From: Bacillus cereus group sp. RP43
GTDB taxonomy: Bacteria; Bacillota; Bacilli; Bacillales; Bacillaceae_G
Direction: 5' to 3'
Length of the DNA: 64,000 nucleotides
Assembly (NCBI RefSeq): GCF_040459645.1
Contig: NZ_JARVHQ010000001.1
Span: 2,604,001-2,668,000, forward strand
The notes under the pieces were generated by a model that saw only the letters and a list, made by a program, of their open reading frames with translations, ran no database searches and had not been told where the DNA came from. Both the position numbers and the translations under genes were made by a program. Within the stretch, counting starts at the first letter, position 1; each line of letters starts with the position of its first letter. Below, one piece after another: positions 1 to 8,994 of the stretch.

Positions 1-2
1 AC

Positions 3-671
3 GATTCTAATACATCCAATGATAAATTTTCACTAACTGTATTAAAGAAAGATTGGAACATAGTTTTAAATTTTAGTAAAAAATCTATGTATATTGTTTG
101 TGTTTACTTCTTATTTCAAGGGATGATGGTATTAGCTACCGCTATTGATTCACTTGAATTATCATTTGCGAAAGAAGTTTTATTGTTAACAGATAGTGAG
201 TATGGCTTTTTAGTTAGTACCGCTGGTGCGGGTTTTATTTTAGGAGCAATAACAAATACAATTTTATCAAAAAAATTAGCACCTTCATTTCTAATTGGAA
301 TAGGATCATTATTCATTGCAATCGGATATTTGATTTATGCTTTTTCAAGTGAGTTTTTAATAGCTGCTATTGGATTCTTTATTCTATCTTTCTCTATGGC
401 ATATGCAAATACAGGGTTTTACACATTTTATCAAAATAATGTTCCTGTTCATATAATGGGACGGATTGGGAGTATATACGGGCTTGTTATTGCAGTCATA
501 ACAATTTTTACAACGATACTGTTCGGAGTAGTAACTCAATTTAGTTCCATTCAGTTTATAGTCATTGTAGGAGTAGTTGTAATGCTACTTACTACTATCA
601 TATTGTGTTTGTTTACTTTATTGCCGTCGAAGTCTAGGATATATTCAACTGAATCAATAGATTCGAAATGA
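3..671 (+). CDS. MFS transporter, C-terminal part (5' end outside window)
   Basis: The reading frame is open from base 3, the edge of the window, so this is the C-terminal portion of a longer protein whose start lies upstream. The first ATG in frame (87) is internal. About six hydrophobic helices are visible, matching the second half of a 12-helix major facilitator. Short basic loops and Gly-rich helices, such as the one containing STAGAGFILGA, fit the MFS_3 / DHA exporter type. The tail after the last helix is short and polar. Substrate cannot be told from this half; drug or small-molecule efflux is the usual role of the subfamily and is inferred. Confidence 0.8.
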   Translation, partial: DSNTSNDKFSLTVLKKDWNIVLNFSKKSMYIVCVYFLFQGMMVLATAIDSLELSFAKEVLLLTDSEYGFLVSTAGAGFILGAITNTILSKKLAPSFLIGIGSLFIAIGYLIYAFSSEFLIAAIGFFILSFSMAYANTGFYTFYQNNVPVHIMGRIGSIYGLVIAVITIFTTILFGVVTQFSSIQFIVIVGVVVMLLTTIILCLFTLLPSKSRIYSTESIDSK

Positions 672-770
672 TTTTAGCATCTTTGTGGCATTCAATAAGA
701 GGTTTTATTCCCCTTTATATTGAAAAATAATAAGGAGAACGAACAATATTGAAAGACAAGGGTGGTTGTC

Positions 771-1796
771 GTGATAAAAATAAAAGATGAAATCGAGAAA
801 ATTGTAAAAGAATTGCACCAGAAATTAGATTTTTCTGGGGTAGTTTTAGTGAAAAAAGAAAAAGACTTAGTCTATGAAGAGGCGTTTGGCTACGCAAATC
901 GAAGTGACGGTATATATAATACTCTACAAACAAGATTCGGAATCGCTTCAGGATGTAAATTATTCACTTCTATCGGTATTTGCCAACTTGTTGAAAGAGG
1001 TGTGCTATCCTTTCATACAAAACTCAAAGATTGTTTGCGTATTGAATTTCCGAATTTTGATAAAGACATTACAATTCATCAACTTTTAACACATAGCTCT
1101 GGTATTCCAGATTATTTTGATGAAAGTATTATGGATAACTTCGAGGATCTTTGGAAACAAACACCTATGTATCTTTTAAAAAGTTTAAGAGATTTTTTAC
1201 CATTATTCCAAAATGGTAATATGATGTTTGCACCAGGAAGTAAGTTTCACTATAATAACGCAGGTTTTATCATACTTGGATTAATTATAGAACAACAGAC
1301 AGGGCTTAAATTTACGGAATATATAGAAAAAAACATATTTGTTCCAGTTGGCATGAATGATTCCGGCTATTTCTCTTTTGATAATTTACCAAAACATACA
1401 GCTCTCGGATATATAAAAGATGTAAATAATCAAAAATGGAGAACAAATGCATACTCTATCCCTATAAAGGGAGGTGCTGATGGAGGTGCTTATATTACCT
1501 CTCCAGATATGTTGAAATTCTGGGAAGCATTATTTAGCAATAAATTATTGAGCCAAGAATATACGAACATACTTTTAGCCCCTCATATTCTTGTAAATAA
1601 TAGTCAATCTTATGGATATGGCATATGGATCGAGAAAAGGCAAGACAACATTTTTAAATACCATGTAATGGGATATGATCCAGGTGTGAGTTTTCGCTCG
1701 GCTGTTTATCCAGACTTAGGAATTACATTAGTTATTCCTTCAAATAAAGGGGCAGGACCTGAAAAAATAATGAAAGAACTAGAAAAAACTTTTTGA
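771..1796 (+). CDS. Serine hydrolase of the beta-lactamase / penicillin-binding family
   Basis: A class C beta-lactamase-like serine hydrolase of about 341 residues. The SxxK nucleophile motif is SGCK near residue 60, the YxN motif is YNN near residue 161, and HSSGIPDYF is typical of the fold (PF00144). There is no signal peptide, so it should be cytoplasmic. The frame allows GTG at 762 or 771; AAGGG at 758-762 is correctly spaced for 771, so that start is preferred. These proteins are usually esterases or D-amino-acid peptidases rather than antibiotic-resistance enzymes; the real substrate is unknown. A strong terminator follows at 1846-1880. Confidence 0.85.
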   Translation: MIKIKDEIEKIVKELHQKLDFSGVVLVKKEKDLVYEEAFGYANRSDGIYNTLQTRFGIASGCKLFTSIGICQLVERGVLSFHTKLKDCLRIEFPNFDKDITIHQLLTHSSGIPDYFDESIMDNFEDLWKQTPMYLLKSLRDFLPLFQNGNMMFAPGSKFHYNNAGFIILGLIIEQQTGLKFTEYIEKNIFVPVGMNDSGYFSFDNLPKHTALGYIKDVNNQKWRTNAYSIPIKGGADGGAYITSPDMLKFWEALFSNKLLSQEYTNILLAPHILVNNSQSYGYGIWIEKRQDNIFKYHVMGYDPGVSFRSAVYPDLGITLVIPSNKGAGPEKIMKELEKTF

Positions 1797-1845
1797 AAAA
1801 GTTAAAAGAGTTCATGAATATCCTTGTTTTGAATAAAGGTACTTA

Positions 1846-1880
1846 AGACGTACGAGTAAAAAGTACGTCTTTTTACTTTT
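1846..1880 (+). terminator. Rho-independent terminator after the serine hydrolase gene
   Basis: A perfect 8-bp stem AGACGTAC / GTACGTCT (1846-1853 with 1863-1870) closes a 9-base loop and is followed by a T-rich tract. Confidence 0.85.
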
Positions 1881-2015
1881 ATAAATAACACTTAAGGCTG
1901 ATGGGGAATCATATTCCATATTTTACAAATTAAAGTAACTATCGTATTTCAAGTATGGTATGAACAGCGACGAATATAATTTTCAAAGGTAAACAAGTAT
2001 ATAGGAGGACTCTAA

Positions 2016-2483
2016 ATGGATATTCTATTTGTTACTCTACTTGTTATTCTTATAATTGTATTAATGCAAGGTAAGGAATACAAAGTGAATATTAATCGTA
2101 TTTGGCTCATTCCGGCTTTGCTGTGCTTTGTAACAATCCAGTCCATTATTCATATGGGACAATTAAATATATTGCACGTACTACTATTCGTTGCAATGCT
2201 CGGAATTGGATTGGGTCTTGGAGTTATTAGGGGAAAAGCTTTAACATTTCGATTAGATAGTGAAACAGGTCATGTATTACGAAAAGGAAATTGGTTAAGT
2301 ACAATTATTCTACTTGTTATTTTAAGTGCAAAGGTTTTGATTAAGCAAAGTATGTTTCCTGGCAGTACTCACCACACATTAATAGCTGTAACGAATGCCT
2401 TTTTATGTATCACATTAGGTACTGTAATTAGTAGACGCTATTATATTTGGAAAAAATATAATGAATTAACACAAAAAGCGTAA
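2016..2483 (+). CDS. Small integral membrane protein, DUF1453 / CcdC-like
   Basis: A 155-residue protein with about four transmembrane helices: a short hydrophobic N-terminus, two central helices around residues 30-70, one near residues 92-108 and one near 120-138, ending in a basic tail. Length and the layout with a Gly-rich loop (IGLGLGVIRGK) resemble the CcdC / DUF1453 family, whose B. subtilis member sits beside cytochrome c biogenesis genes. No cytochrome gene is nearby here, so no function is assigned. The start is supported by AGGAGGA ten bases upstream of the ATG. The gene appears monocistronic. Confidence 0.6.
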   Translation: MDILFVTLLVILIIVLMQGKEYKVNINRIWLIPALLCFVTIQSIIHMGQLNILHVLLFVAMLGIGLGLGVIRGKALTFRLDSETGHVLRKGNWLSTIILLVILSAKVLIKQSMFPGSTHHTLIAVTNAFLCITLGTVISRRYYIWKKYNELTQKA

Positions 2484-2562
2484 ATACATTCGTCCCTTGT
2501 TTAACAACGCTGTGAACGGTAATACTAAATAATATTGAACTTTTACAACAAGGGATGATAAT

Positions 2563-3069
2563 ATGATATTCATTTACACAGATTTCGGTGGAACGCATAC
2601 AACCTCGCTAGCTGCAGCTTATCATTTAAATAAATTACCAACTGATCGGAAGTTAACGAAAGAAGAAATTTTAAATGTGGAGTACTTTAATAAATTGAAA
2701 ACAGAAGATATGGGGAAAATTATTTTTCATGGACAAGATGAATATGGGAATCCCGTATATACAATTGGCTGCGGGGCATCAAAGGTCGTTGTACCTGCGA
2801 TGAAGCATTTAGGAGAGATTTTGCAAAAACATTATCAAAACCATGATAAGATTATTTTTTCTAATACATCACCAACAGTTCCATTGCCAATGACTTTAGG
2901 CGGTTTGTTTTCTAGAAGATTTCATATTGATTTTATTGGTGTACCGTTACTCGTATGGGGAGCAAAGATTTGCTGTGATAACATCCAGCGGCTTGTCAGT
3001 TATACGAAAGAAGCGGGGCGAATGACGAATGATTATGTTGTTATTTTAGATAACGAAACATTTAAGTAA
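2563..3069 (+). CDS. DUF3189 family protein
   Basis: A 168-residue soluble protein starting MIFIYTDFGGTHTTSLAAAYHL, the N-terminal pattern of the DUF3189 family of Bacillus. The strand-loop-helix opening resembles a nucleotide-binding fold, but there is no complete Walker A motif, so this is only an impression. Later conserved pieces include HGQDEYGNPVYTIGCG and a hydrophobic C-terminal helix. No membrane segment or signal peptide. The ribosome binding site AAGGGATGATAAT precedes the ATG. Function is unknown in the family; the neighbours (a membrane protein and DegV) give no clear clue. A weak, T-rich hairpin lies at about 3077-3116. Confidence 0.7.
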   Translation: MIFIYTDFGGTHTTSLAAAYHLNKLPTDRKLTKEEILNVEYFNKLKTEDMGKIIFHGQDEYGNPVYTIGCGASKVVVPAMKHLGEILQKHYQNHDKIIFSNTSPTVPLPMTLGGLFSRRFHIDFIGVPLLVWGAKICCDNIQRLVSYTKEAGRMTNDYVVILDNETFK

Positions 3070-3266
3070 TGTAATGTTAAAAGAAGGCCGGAAAATTTTG
3101 TGGTTTTCTTTTTTTTTGATAAATAGACAAAAAACATTCACATTTATTATACATCTACTATAGCCAAAATAATAAAGTCCTGTTACTATTACAGGGGATA
3201 TTCTCTTTTCGTAAGATAAATATATAGAAAAGTCAGAAAAGAGGAACAGAATAAGGGAGGAACAAC

Positions 3267-4073
3267 ATGAAGCGTGTTGCTTGGTTTACTGATAGTACAA
3301 CTGCGAGTTTTACAACAGATGGTGATAACTTTGTTATCCCAATTGAAGTTATTATTGATGGAGTGTCTTATAAGGATTGTGAAGAAGGAGTTCATAAACG
3401 TCTTTATGAAGCGTTAAATGACGGAAGAACCGTTACTACTTCGCAACCTAACATAGGGGAAATGGTAGAATTATTTACTAAATGCAAAGAAGAATATGAA
3501 GAAGGCTTTGCAGTTGCTATTAGCGGAAAAGTAAGTGGGACCTATCAAAATATGAAATTAGCTGCTGATATGGCAGGTTTCCCTTTAACTGTATTAGATA
3601 GTGAAACGACAAGTTATCCAATGGATGAACTTTTGAGAAAAGCTAAAACGTTATACAATGATGGTATGACTTTACAAGATATACATAAAACATTAGTAGA
3701 TGAAAAAAGAAGGCCTTTTTATGTATTTCCAAAAAGCTTAAAAGGTTTGTATGCAAGTGGTCGAGTAAAGGGAGTTCAATTTTTACTTGGAAGTTTATTA
3801 AGTGTCAACTTAATCTTAGAAGTAAAAGGCGGAGAACTTTTACTTGAAAAGAAAGTGCGTAAAATCCAAAAATGTAGAGAATACATTAAAAATGAGCTTG
3901 AAAAAGAATTACCAAAAGTACTTCATATGTTCTATGCTAACGATAAAGATGGAGCTGAAGAATGGATTTCAGATATTAAACAAGCATTCCCTGAAATGGA
4001 TTTCAAGCTTTATCCATTGCCAATTTCATTTGCTGTCCATGCAGGTGAAGGAACAATAGCAATTAGTTATTAA
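3267..4073 (+). CDS. DegV family fatty-acid-binding protein
   Basis: A 268-residue DegV protein. The N-terminal Rossmann-like domain opens with WFTDSTTAS, the family signature, followed by ISGKVSGTYQNM and VLDSETTS, the conserved Ser/Thr loops that hold the lipid carboxylate. The C-terminal domain runs from about residue 150. DegV/FakB proteins bind single fatty acids; FakB members hand them to the kinase FakA for phosphorylation. Whether this one works with FakA cannot be told here, and no FakA-like gene is in the window. The ATG has AGGGAGGAAC upstream, and a strong terminator follows the stop. Confidence 0.9.
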   Translation: MKRVAWFTDSTTASFTTDGDNFVIPIEVIIDGVSYKDCEEGVHKRLYEALNDGRTVTTSQPNIGEMVELFTKCKEEYEEGFAVAISGKVSGTYQNMKLAADMAGFPLTVLDSETTSYPMDELLRKAKTLYNDGMTLQDIHKTLVDEKRRPFYVFPKSLKGLYASGRVKGVQFLLGSLLSVNLILEVKGGELLLEKKVRKIQKCREYIKNELEKELPKVLHMFYANDKDGAEEWISDIKQAFPEMDFKLYPLPISFAVHAGEGTIAISY

Positions 4074-4080
4074 GAGGAAA

Positions 4081-4107
4081 ACCCGCGAATAATTCGCGGG
4101 TTTTTTA
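4081..4107 (+). terminator. Rho-independent terminator after degV
   Basis: A G+C-rich 9-bp stem ACCCGCGAA / TTCGCGGGT (4081-4089 with 4093-4101) with a 3-base loop is followed by a run of T. Confidence 0.95.
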
Positions 4108-4240
4108 TTTTTTCTACAACAAATATGAAGTATTCATTGAATCTACCCCATACTAGATAATTATGTATAGATAGATAAAAGGATTTCCTACTATTAGAAA
4201 AGAAGTATTTATAAACAAATACTAAAATGGTAGTGATATT

Positions 4241-5464
4241 ATGAAAATCGGTAAATTTGGAGAAAAAAATAATTTAAGTATAGATGCGATTAGACATTAT
4301 ATGGATCTCGGGCTAATTATCCCCGAAAAGAAGGGTGGCCATTATTTTTTTGATGAGTATTGTCAAAAGGATGTAGAGCTTATATTAGAGTACAAATGGC
4401 TAGGATTTAGTTTGAATGAAATTAAAGAACTTTTTCTTTATAAAAGTTTAGCAAAATCTATAAATTATGAAAAAGATACTTTTTACCAATCTTTATTTAA
4501 ATTGAAATATGAAAAGGTGGAACATGAAATAAAAAATTTAAAGGAAAGAAGAGATAAATTAAAGGCAGTGTTAAATGATTTATCTCTAACAACTCAGATT
4601 TCTAATTCAATTTTAGGGATAGATTTAAGGGTACTTAATTTTCTTACATGTTTTAAGTGTAGCGGACATTTAATTCTTCAAGATGGAATTATTAATAGCA
4701 ATCAAATTACGGAGGGGAAATTAACTTGTAATTGCGGCGCAGAGTATGTTATTAATTCAGGGATTTTAACAGCAGGTAAATCGTTTGAAACGTCTGACAG
4801 GGCTTCTTTTGAAGATCCTATTTCAAATTATATCCATGAAACTGATTCTTCTTATTTGGAGAATATACATAGAGTAGGAGAATGGGCGAAAAAGAAACTA
4901 AAACAACTAGATTTAAATGACAAGGTAATACTTGATATAGGATCGGGTCTTGGATTCTTTTTACGAAATATTTATGAAGAGCTGCCAGAGGATTGCTTAT
5001 ATATTGCTGTTGATCGAGATTTGAATAAACTTATATTTTTAAAAGATGTAATTGAAAAAAGAAACCCTAAAAGAAACATTATATTTATCTGTGCCGATTT
5101 TTTAAACATACCTATTCAAAATTATTCTGCTGATATTGTAATTGATCAGTCTGGTACAAGTAATTATAGTTTTGAGTATGAAAACTTTTTGTTGCATGAA
5201 TTAAATCCACTTTTTAAACCAGAGTGTTATATGCTAAGCTCATTTATTTTATTTAAAAATTTCAGCATAAATAGTCATATACCAACTAGATTACGAGAGA
5301 ATTTTACCTCTTCAAAAGTTAAGGGAGAAATTCAAAAACTACAGTTTCATTCCATTGATGAAAGAACTTCAGAATATATAGAACGAGGAGGAAAATACGA
5401 GGATTTCTTTGTTCAAGGAGAAGAAATTTATACATATTCATTTTTCGGAAAAAGATGGGGTTAA
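4241..5464 (+). CDS. MerR-type regulator fused to zinc ribbon and SAM methyltransferase
   Basis: A 407-residue three-part protein. Residues 1-70 are a MerR winged helix (IGKFGEKNNLSIDAIRHYMDLGLI). Residues about 85-115 are a charged coiled coil, the usual MerR dimerisation helix. Residues 137-175 carry CxxC (C137, C140) and CxC (C163, C165) in a Trm112/UPF0434-like zinc-ribbon pattern ending in YVINSGIL. From about 205 a Rossmann methyltransferase follows, with SAM motif I LDIGSGLG at 231-238 and an acidic residue in AVDRDLNKL. The regulator probably controls the MFS exporter downstream, although a terminator lies between them. The methyl acceptor could be rRNA or a small molecule; neither is shown by the sequence. 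Confidence 0.8.
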   Translation: MKIGKFGEKNNLSIDAIRHYMDLGLIIPEKKGGHYFFDEYCQKDVELILEYKWLGFSLNEIKELFLYKSLAKSINYEKDTFYQSLFKLKYEKVEHEIKNLKERRDKLKAVLNDLSLTTQISNSILGIDLRVLNFLTCFKCSGHLILQDGIINSNQITEGKLTCNCGAEYVINSGILTAGKSFETSDRASFEDPISNYIHETDSSYLENIHRVGEWAKKKLKQLDLNDKVILDIGSGLGFFLRNIYEELPEDCLYIAVDRDLNKLIFLKDVIEKRNPKRNIIFICADFLNIPIQNYSADIVIDQSGTSNYSFEYENFLLHELNPLFKPECYMLSSFILFKNFSINSHIPTRLRENFTSSKVKGEIQKLQFHSIDERTSEYIERGGKYEDFFVQGEEIYTYSFFGKRWG

Positions 5465-5480
5465 CCCCATCTTTTTTAAT
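5450..5480 (+). terminator. Terminator overlapping the 3' end of the MerR-methyltransferase gene
   Basis: An 11-bp stem AAAAGATGGGG / CCCCATCTTTT (5450-5460 with 5465-5475) has a 4-base loop and a following T run. The left arm encodes the last residues and the stop codon falls in the loop. Confidence 0.9.
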
Positions 5481-5577
5481 TTTTCTTTTAAAAGTTTTTA
5501 ATACTAGCATATTGATATTGGGTTGACCCAAGAACTTACACTATACGTAATACAAAGTTAAGTGGGAGGGAAAAGTT

Positions 5578-6882
5578 ATGGAGAGTTTACGAATACATTT
5601 ACAAAATGAAAAAAGCAATCAAGAACTAAGAAATATTTGTCTCTATGTAATTGGGAAAACAGTATCAATATTTGGTAGCTCTATTTATAGTTTCGCATTA
5701 GGATTATATGTTTTACAAATAACCGGATCAGCATTAAATTTCGCAATTACACTCATTTTAGGAACGATTCCAATGATTGTTATGAATCCATTTGCCGGCG
5801 TAATCGCAGATAAGGTTGATAAAAAGAAGCTGGTTATTTGTATGGATCTACTAAATGGATGCTTGTTAATTGCTGTTTATATAGTAAGCAGCAATTATGG
5901 ATTAAACTTATTCATCATTTATGCTACTACCTTTCTTATGTCGGTATTTACAACATTCTTCGGAATAGGATTAGAAGCCGCAAAACCAAATATCATCTCT
6001 AAAGAGAAGCTAATGAGTATTAACGCTATAAGTAAAATTATCGATTCTGTATCTTTGATTCTCGGTCCTATGTTAGGTGGCATCATTTTTGCTGTATTAG
6101 ATATAAAAACTTTTATAATTATAAATGGTATTTCATTTATTCTTTCGGGCATATCCATATTGTTTATTCACTTTAAATTGTTCGAGTACAACATAAAAAA
6201 TGGATGTTCAAAAAGAGAAATTAATTTTATTAAAGATATAAAAGAGGGGTTTTCTTACTTAATTGAAAGGGAAAGCTTAAAAAATACGTTTCGTATTTTA
6301 ACTTCACTTAATTTCTTCCTAGGTTTTGCTGTAATCGTCCCATTACCATACATAATAAACACAGTTCTGAATCTTAGTTCGAAGCAATTTGGCATGATTC
6401 ATGGGACTTTTCCAGTAGGAATGATAGTTGGTGCAATATTAGTAAAAAAGATAACTGATCGTTTTTCTTATTCCTATCTTTTAAAAAAATCAAGTTTTAT
6501 GTTGGCAATTTTTATGATAATTTTAGGGATTCCAATTTTATTCAAAAGTATTGAAGTAGATAATTTTGTATACGTTACTACGTATTGCATTATTATGTTC
6601 TTTTTAGGGCTAATGATAGCACTAATTGATATTCCTTTAACTTATTTCATGCAAAAAGAGATTCCCGATGAATATAGGGGAAGAGTGCTCAGTATTGGAT
6701 TAAGTATAGGTAAAATGATGCAGCCAATAGCACTAGCATTATCAGGTCTATTATTAAATTATATTCCAGCCTACATGCTTCCAATTGCAGGAGGGATAGT
6801 ATTTCTTATTTTGAATAAAGCTTACTCAAATAAGTTGAATTTAGAAATTCATTCAAAAGATTATAGTGTTTTGCGTAGCTAA
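5578..6882 (+). CDS. MFS exporter of the MefA / MFS_3 drug efflux type
   Basis: A 434-residue major facilitator with 12 predicted helices. After helix 2 comes the MFS signature region GVIADKVDKKKLVICMD, and the second half contains KITDRFSYSYLL and DEYRGRVLSIGLSIGKM, typical of the MFS_3 (MefA/EntS-like) exporters of macrolides and siderophores. The N-terminus has a 20-residue polar extension. The ribosome binding site is GGGAGGG seven bases before the ATG. It stands 113 bp after the MerR-methyltransferase gene on the same strand; the pairing suggests a drug-sensing regulator with its pump, but this is inferred. A bidirectional terminator follows. Confidence 0.85.
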   Translation: MESLRIHLQNEKSNQELRNICLYVIGKTVSIFGSSIYSFALGLYVLQITGSALNFAITLILGTIPMIVMNPFAGVIADKVDKKKLVICMDLLNGCLLIAVYIVSSNYGLNLFIIYATTFLMSVFTTFFGIGLEAAKPNIISKEKLMSINAISKIIDSVSLILGPMLGGIIFAVLDIKTFIIINGISFILSGISILFIHFKLFEYNIKNGCSKREINFIKDIKEGFSYLIERESLKNTFRILTSLNFFLGFAVIVPLPYIINTVLNLSSKQFGMIHGTFPVGMIVGAILVKKITDRFSYSYLLKKSSFMLAIFMIILGIPILFKSIEVDNFVYVTTYCIIMFFLGLMIALIDIPLTYFMQKEIPDEYRGRVLSIGLSIGKMMQPIALALSGLLLNYIPAYMLPIAGGIVFLILNKAYSNKLNLEIHSKDYSVLRS

Positions 6883-6902
6883 GTGATATTGTTAAATGTT
6901 TA

Positions 6903-6932
6903 AAAAGCACAGGATCCACATCCTGCGCTTTT
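6903..6932. terminator. Bidirectional terminator between convergent genes
   Basis: Stem AAAAGCaCAGGAT / ATCCTGcGCTTTT (6903-6915 with 6920-6932) has one internal mismatch, a 4-base loop and A and T runs on either side, so it can stop both the MFS gene and the convergent minus-strand gene. Confidence 0.85.
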
Positions 6933-7631
6933 CTATCGTAATTCAGCCGTCTTTCTAATAACAATCTTATCAATATCATCCTCTTCATCACCAATAAATA
7001 ATCCTCGTTCTTTTAAGTATGTTTCAAAGTATAAATCTGCTTCAGCGCGTTCATCGTACGGCTTTACAGATAGAACGAAACCTAATTTGTTTTGTTCCTC
7101 TAAATGAGAAGTAGAGATGTATGCTGGTACATTGTGGCGTAAAAAGAGCTCTTTAACCGGAATAATCATATCTTTCATTAATTTCGTTAACATACCCATT
7201 TCAAACTCAAAATTAAAGCGATCTATACTAGATAAATCCGCGAATACTACACCAATAAAACCTGTATTAAACACTTCTTGATATTCTACTTCCTCGTCAC
7301 CGTAAAAATTCTTTTCAATTAAATAATTTATAAAGTACGCAACGCCATCACTTTCTTCAAATGGTTTTGTTGAAAGAACGAAGCCAATTTTCTTTTGTTT
7401 ATGTAAATACACACATGACATGTATGCAGCGATATTATGTTCTTTAAATAATGCACTCGTTGCTCCAGATAGACCATCTAGTACGTGATGCACAATTTGA
7501 AGTTTTTTACGAGCGAAATAATAGGATTTCTTTTGTAACTCCAATGTATCAATAAAGACAGAGCCGATAAAGCCTGTATTTGAAATAATAGGTGTTTGCT
7601 TTTTTCTTCCTCTGCGCTTTGCTTGAGTCAT
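6933..7631 (-). CDS. Conserved hypothetical protein with two tandem copies of one domain
   Basis: I do not recognise this protein by name. It has a basic N-terminus (AKRRGRKK), no membrane segments, and two copies of the same ~100-residue unit. Copy 1 begins NTGFIGSVF near residue 18 and copy 2 NTGFIGVVF near residue 122. Both continue with HNIAAYMS or HNVPAYIS, then KIGFVLSTKPF or KLGFVLSVKPY, and end in acidic tails with GDEE. ATG is possible at 7643 or 7631. The AAGGG sequence directly abuts the first and lies 12 bases before the second, so 7631 (232 residues) is preferred. The terminator at 6903-6932 follows. Confidence 0.75.
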   Translation of the reverse strand: MTQAKRRGRKKQTPIISNTGFIGSVFIDTLELQKKSYYFARKKLQIVHHVLDGLSGATSALFKEHNIAAYMSCVYLHKQKKIGFVLSTKPFEESDGVAYFINYLIEKNFYGDEEVEYQEVFNTGFIGVVFADLSSIDRFNFEFEMGMLTKLMKDMIIPVKELFLRHNVPAYISTSHLEEQNKLGFVLSVKPYDERAEADLYFETYLKERGLFIGDEEDDIDKIVIRKTAELR

Positions 7632-7742
7632 TGTTAAAATCATCCCTTCATGTACAATTAAAATAAAAAGAACGTTTGTTCGTATATTTATATTTTACTA
7701 TTAAAACGCTCTAAAGTAAAGGGTTTTTGACGAAAAAACAAT

Positions 7743-7767
7743 AAAAAAGACACCTATAAAAGGTGCC
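7743..7767 (-). terminator. Terminator of the 34-aa gene
   Basis: Read on the minus strand, stem GGCACCT / AGGTGTC with one G.T pair and a 5-base loop is followed by six T. It lies just after the small ORF 7808-7912. Confidence 0.8.
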
Positions 7768-7807
7768 TTAAACGTTGCAGGGAAGAGGTTTCATCCCATT
7801 ATTTATA

Positions 7808-7912
7808 TTAAGATACAGATACAATCTCTTCTGTATCTTCTACATCTAAATGACAGTCCATAGTACGAACATCTTGATCTTCATGACTTCCGAAATAAAT
7901 AGTAATTTTCAT
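7808..7912 (-). CDS. Small acidic protein of 34 residues, unannotated-type small gene
   Basis: A short ORF starting MKITIYFGSHEDQDVR and ending in EEIVSVS. It is acidic, has one Cys-His pair (DCHLD) and no hydrophobic segment. Its gene signals are complete: AAAGGAG eight bases before the ATG, and a strong Rho-independent terminator (7743-7767) in the correct orientation 40 bases after the stop. The first residues look like a beta strand, and the whole may be a short beta hairpin. Function is unknown. The neighbours are a convergent-side hypothetical gene and a GNAT on the other strand, so it is probably its own transcript. Confidence 0.65.
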   Translation of the reverse strand: MKITIYFGSHEDQDVRTMDCHLDVEDTEEIVSVS

Positions 7913-8147
7913 ATGTATCGCTCCTTTATTCTAGGAATACCTAAAATAATTACTAGTAATGTTAATATTTATTATATACCACTTTTTTCATTCCGACAAT
8001 GTTATATCATTTTTAATTCTTATTATGCTACATCGTGTGATATAAAGGGGTTACAAAGGGGAATATCATTGATTAAGTGAAATTTCTTATATGTTATATT
8101 TAAAATAGGTGTTATTTAATTACTATTTTTTAAAAGGAGCATAATTG

Positions 8148-8948
8148 ATGAATTATCAAAAGTTACTTATAGATAATTTTATATACAAAACTTCATATGT
8201 TGCTCGTCATGTGCAAGGGATGAGTGTAAAGAAAACGAAGGATTATATTGCCGTTAACTGTGGTTTACCTACAGATACATTTAATATAATTACTTTGTTA
8301 AACAACAACTTAACGGAAGGAAACGAAGAATTATGTGCGGAGATAGAACACTTTAATCAAAAAGGGTTCCCTATGAGTGTTTGGTGTTGGGATGCAAAGC
8401 GAGAGAATACACTTAAGAACGATTTACTAAAACTTAGATTAATAGAAGCAGAAAATAATATTGCAATGGTTGCAGATTTACAAACAATTCTTCCTACAAT
8501 AGACATACCAGCAGGTTTTACAATACAAAAAGCAACTTCGCCGGTACAAATACAAAAATTTGGCGAAACATTAGCGGCTTTATTCGGTACATCAGCGGAA
8601 GGCTCTAATGTTCAATCATACTATAATCAAATCTCTTCTTTAGATTTATGGAATAGCGATGACATGAAACTATACCTAGGTCTTTATAAAGGTGAGGTAG
8701 TATCTGTTGGCTCTTTAGTATGTACGAAAGATAGTGTCGGTATTTATGATATTGCGACTAAAGAAGAAATGAGAGGACAAGGATTCGGCTCTACTATGTT
8801 TAATTTCTTGCTGCAAGAAGCTAAACAACTAAAAAATACGTATTGCGTATTACAAGCTTCACCTGATGGAATAAATATTTATAAAAAATCCGGCTTTCAA
8901 GTTGTAGGACAAATGACTGTTTTTGAAAATCGGCATTTATTTGAGTAA
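8148..8948 (+). CDS. GNAT family N-acetyltransferase
   Basis: A 266-residue protein with the GNAT domain in its C-terminal half: the acetyl-CoA loop reads EEMRGQGFGSTMF, followed by the helix and the NIYKKSGFQVVG segment that ends the fold. The N-terminal ~130 residues form an extra domain as in other two-domain Bacillus GNATs. The ATG at 8148 has AAGGAG with eight-base spacing; the TTG at 8145 is less likely. The substrate is unknown. The glycerophosphodiesterase gene follows after 46 bp without a terminator, so the two may be co-transcribed. Confidence 0.85.
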   Translation: MNYQKLLIDNFIYKTSYVARHVQGMSVKKTKDYIAVNCGLPTDTFNIITLLNNNLTEGNEELCAEIEHFNQKGFPMSVWCWDAKRENTLKNDLLKLRLIEAENNIAMVADLQTILPTIDIPAGFTIQKATSPVQIQKFGETLAALFGTSAEGSNVQSYYNQISSLDLWNSDDMKLYLGLYKGEVVSVGSLVCTKDSVGIYDIATKEEMRGQGFGSTMFNFLLQEAKQLKNTYCVLQASPDGINIYKKSGFQVVGQMTVFENRHLFE

Positions 8949-8994
8949 ATCATCCAAGTCCAATTGTTTTAAATATAGGAGTTAACATACCGTT

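Noticed and set aside
7850..8080. Plus-strand 76-codon ORF
   Set aside because: Overlaps the well-signalled minus-strand 34-aa gene and lacks a ribosome binding site.
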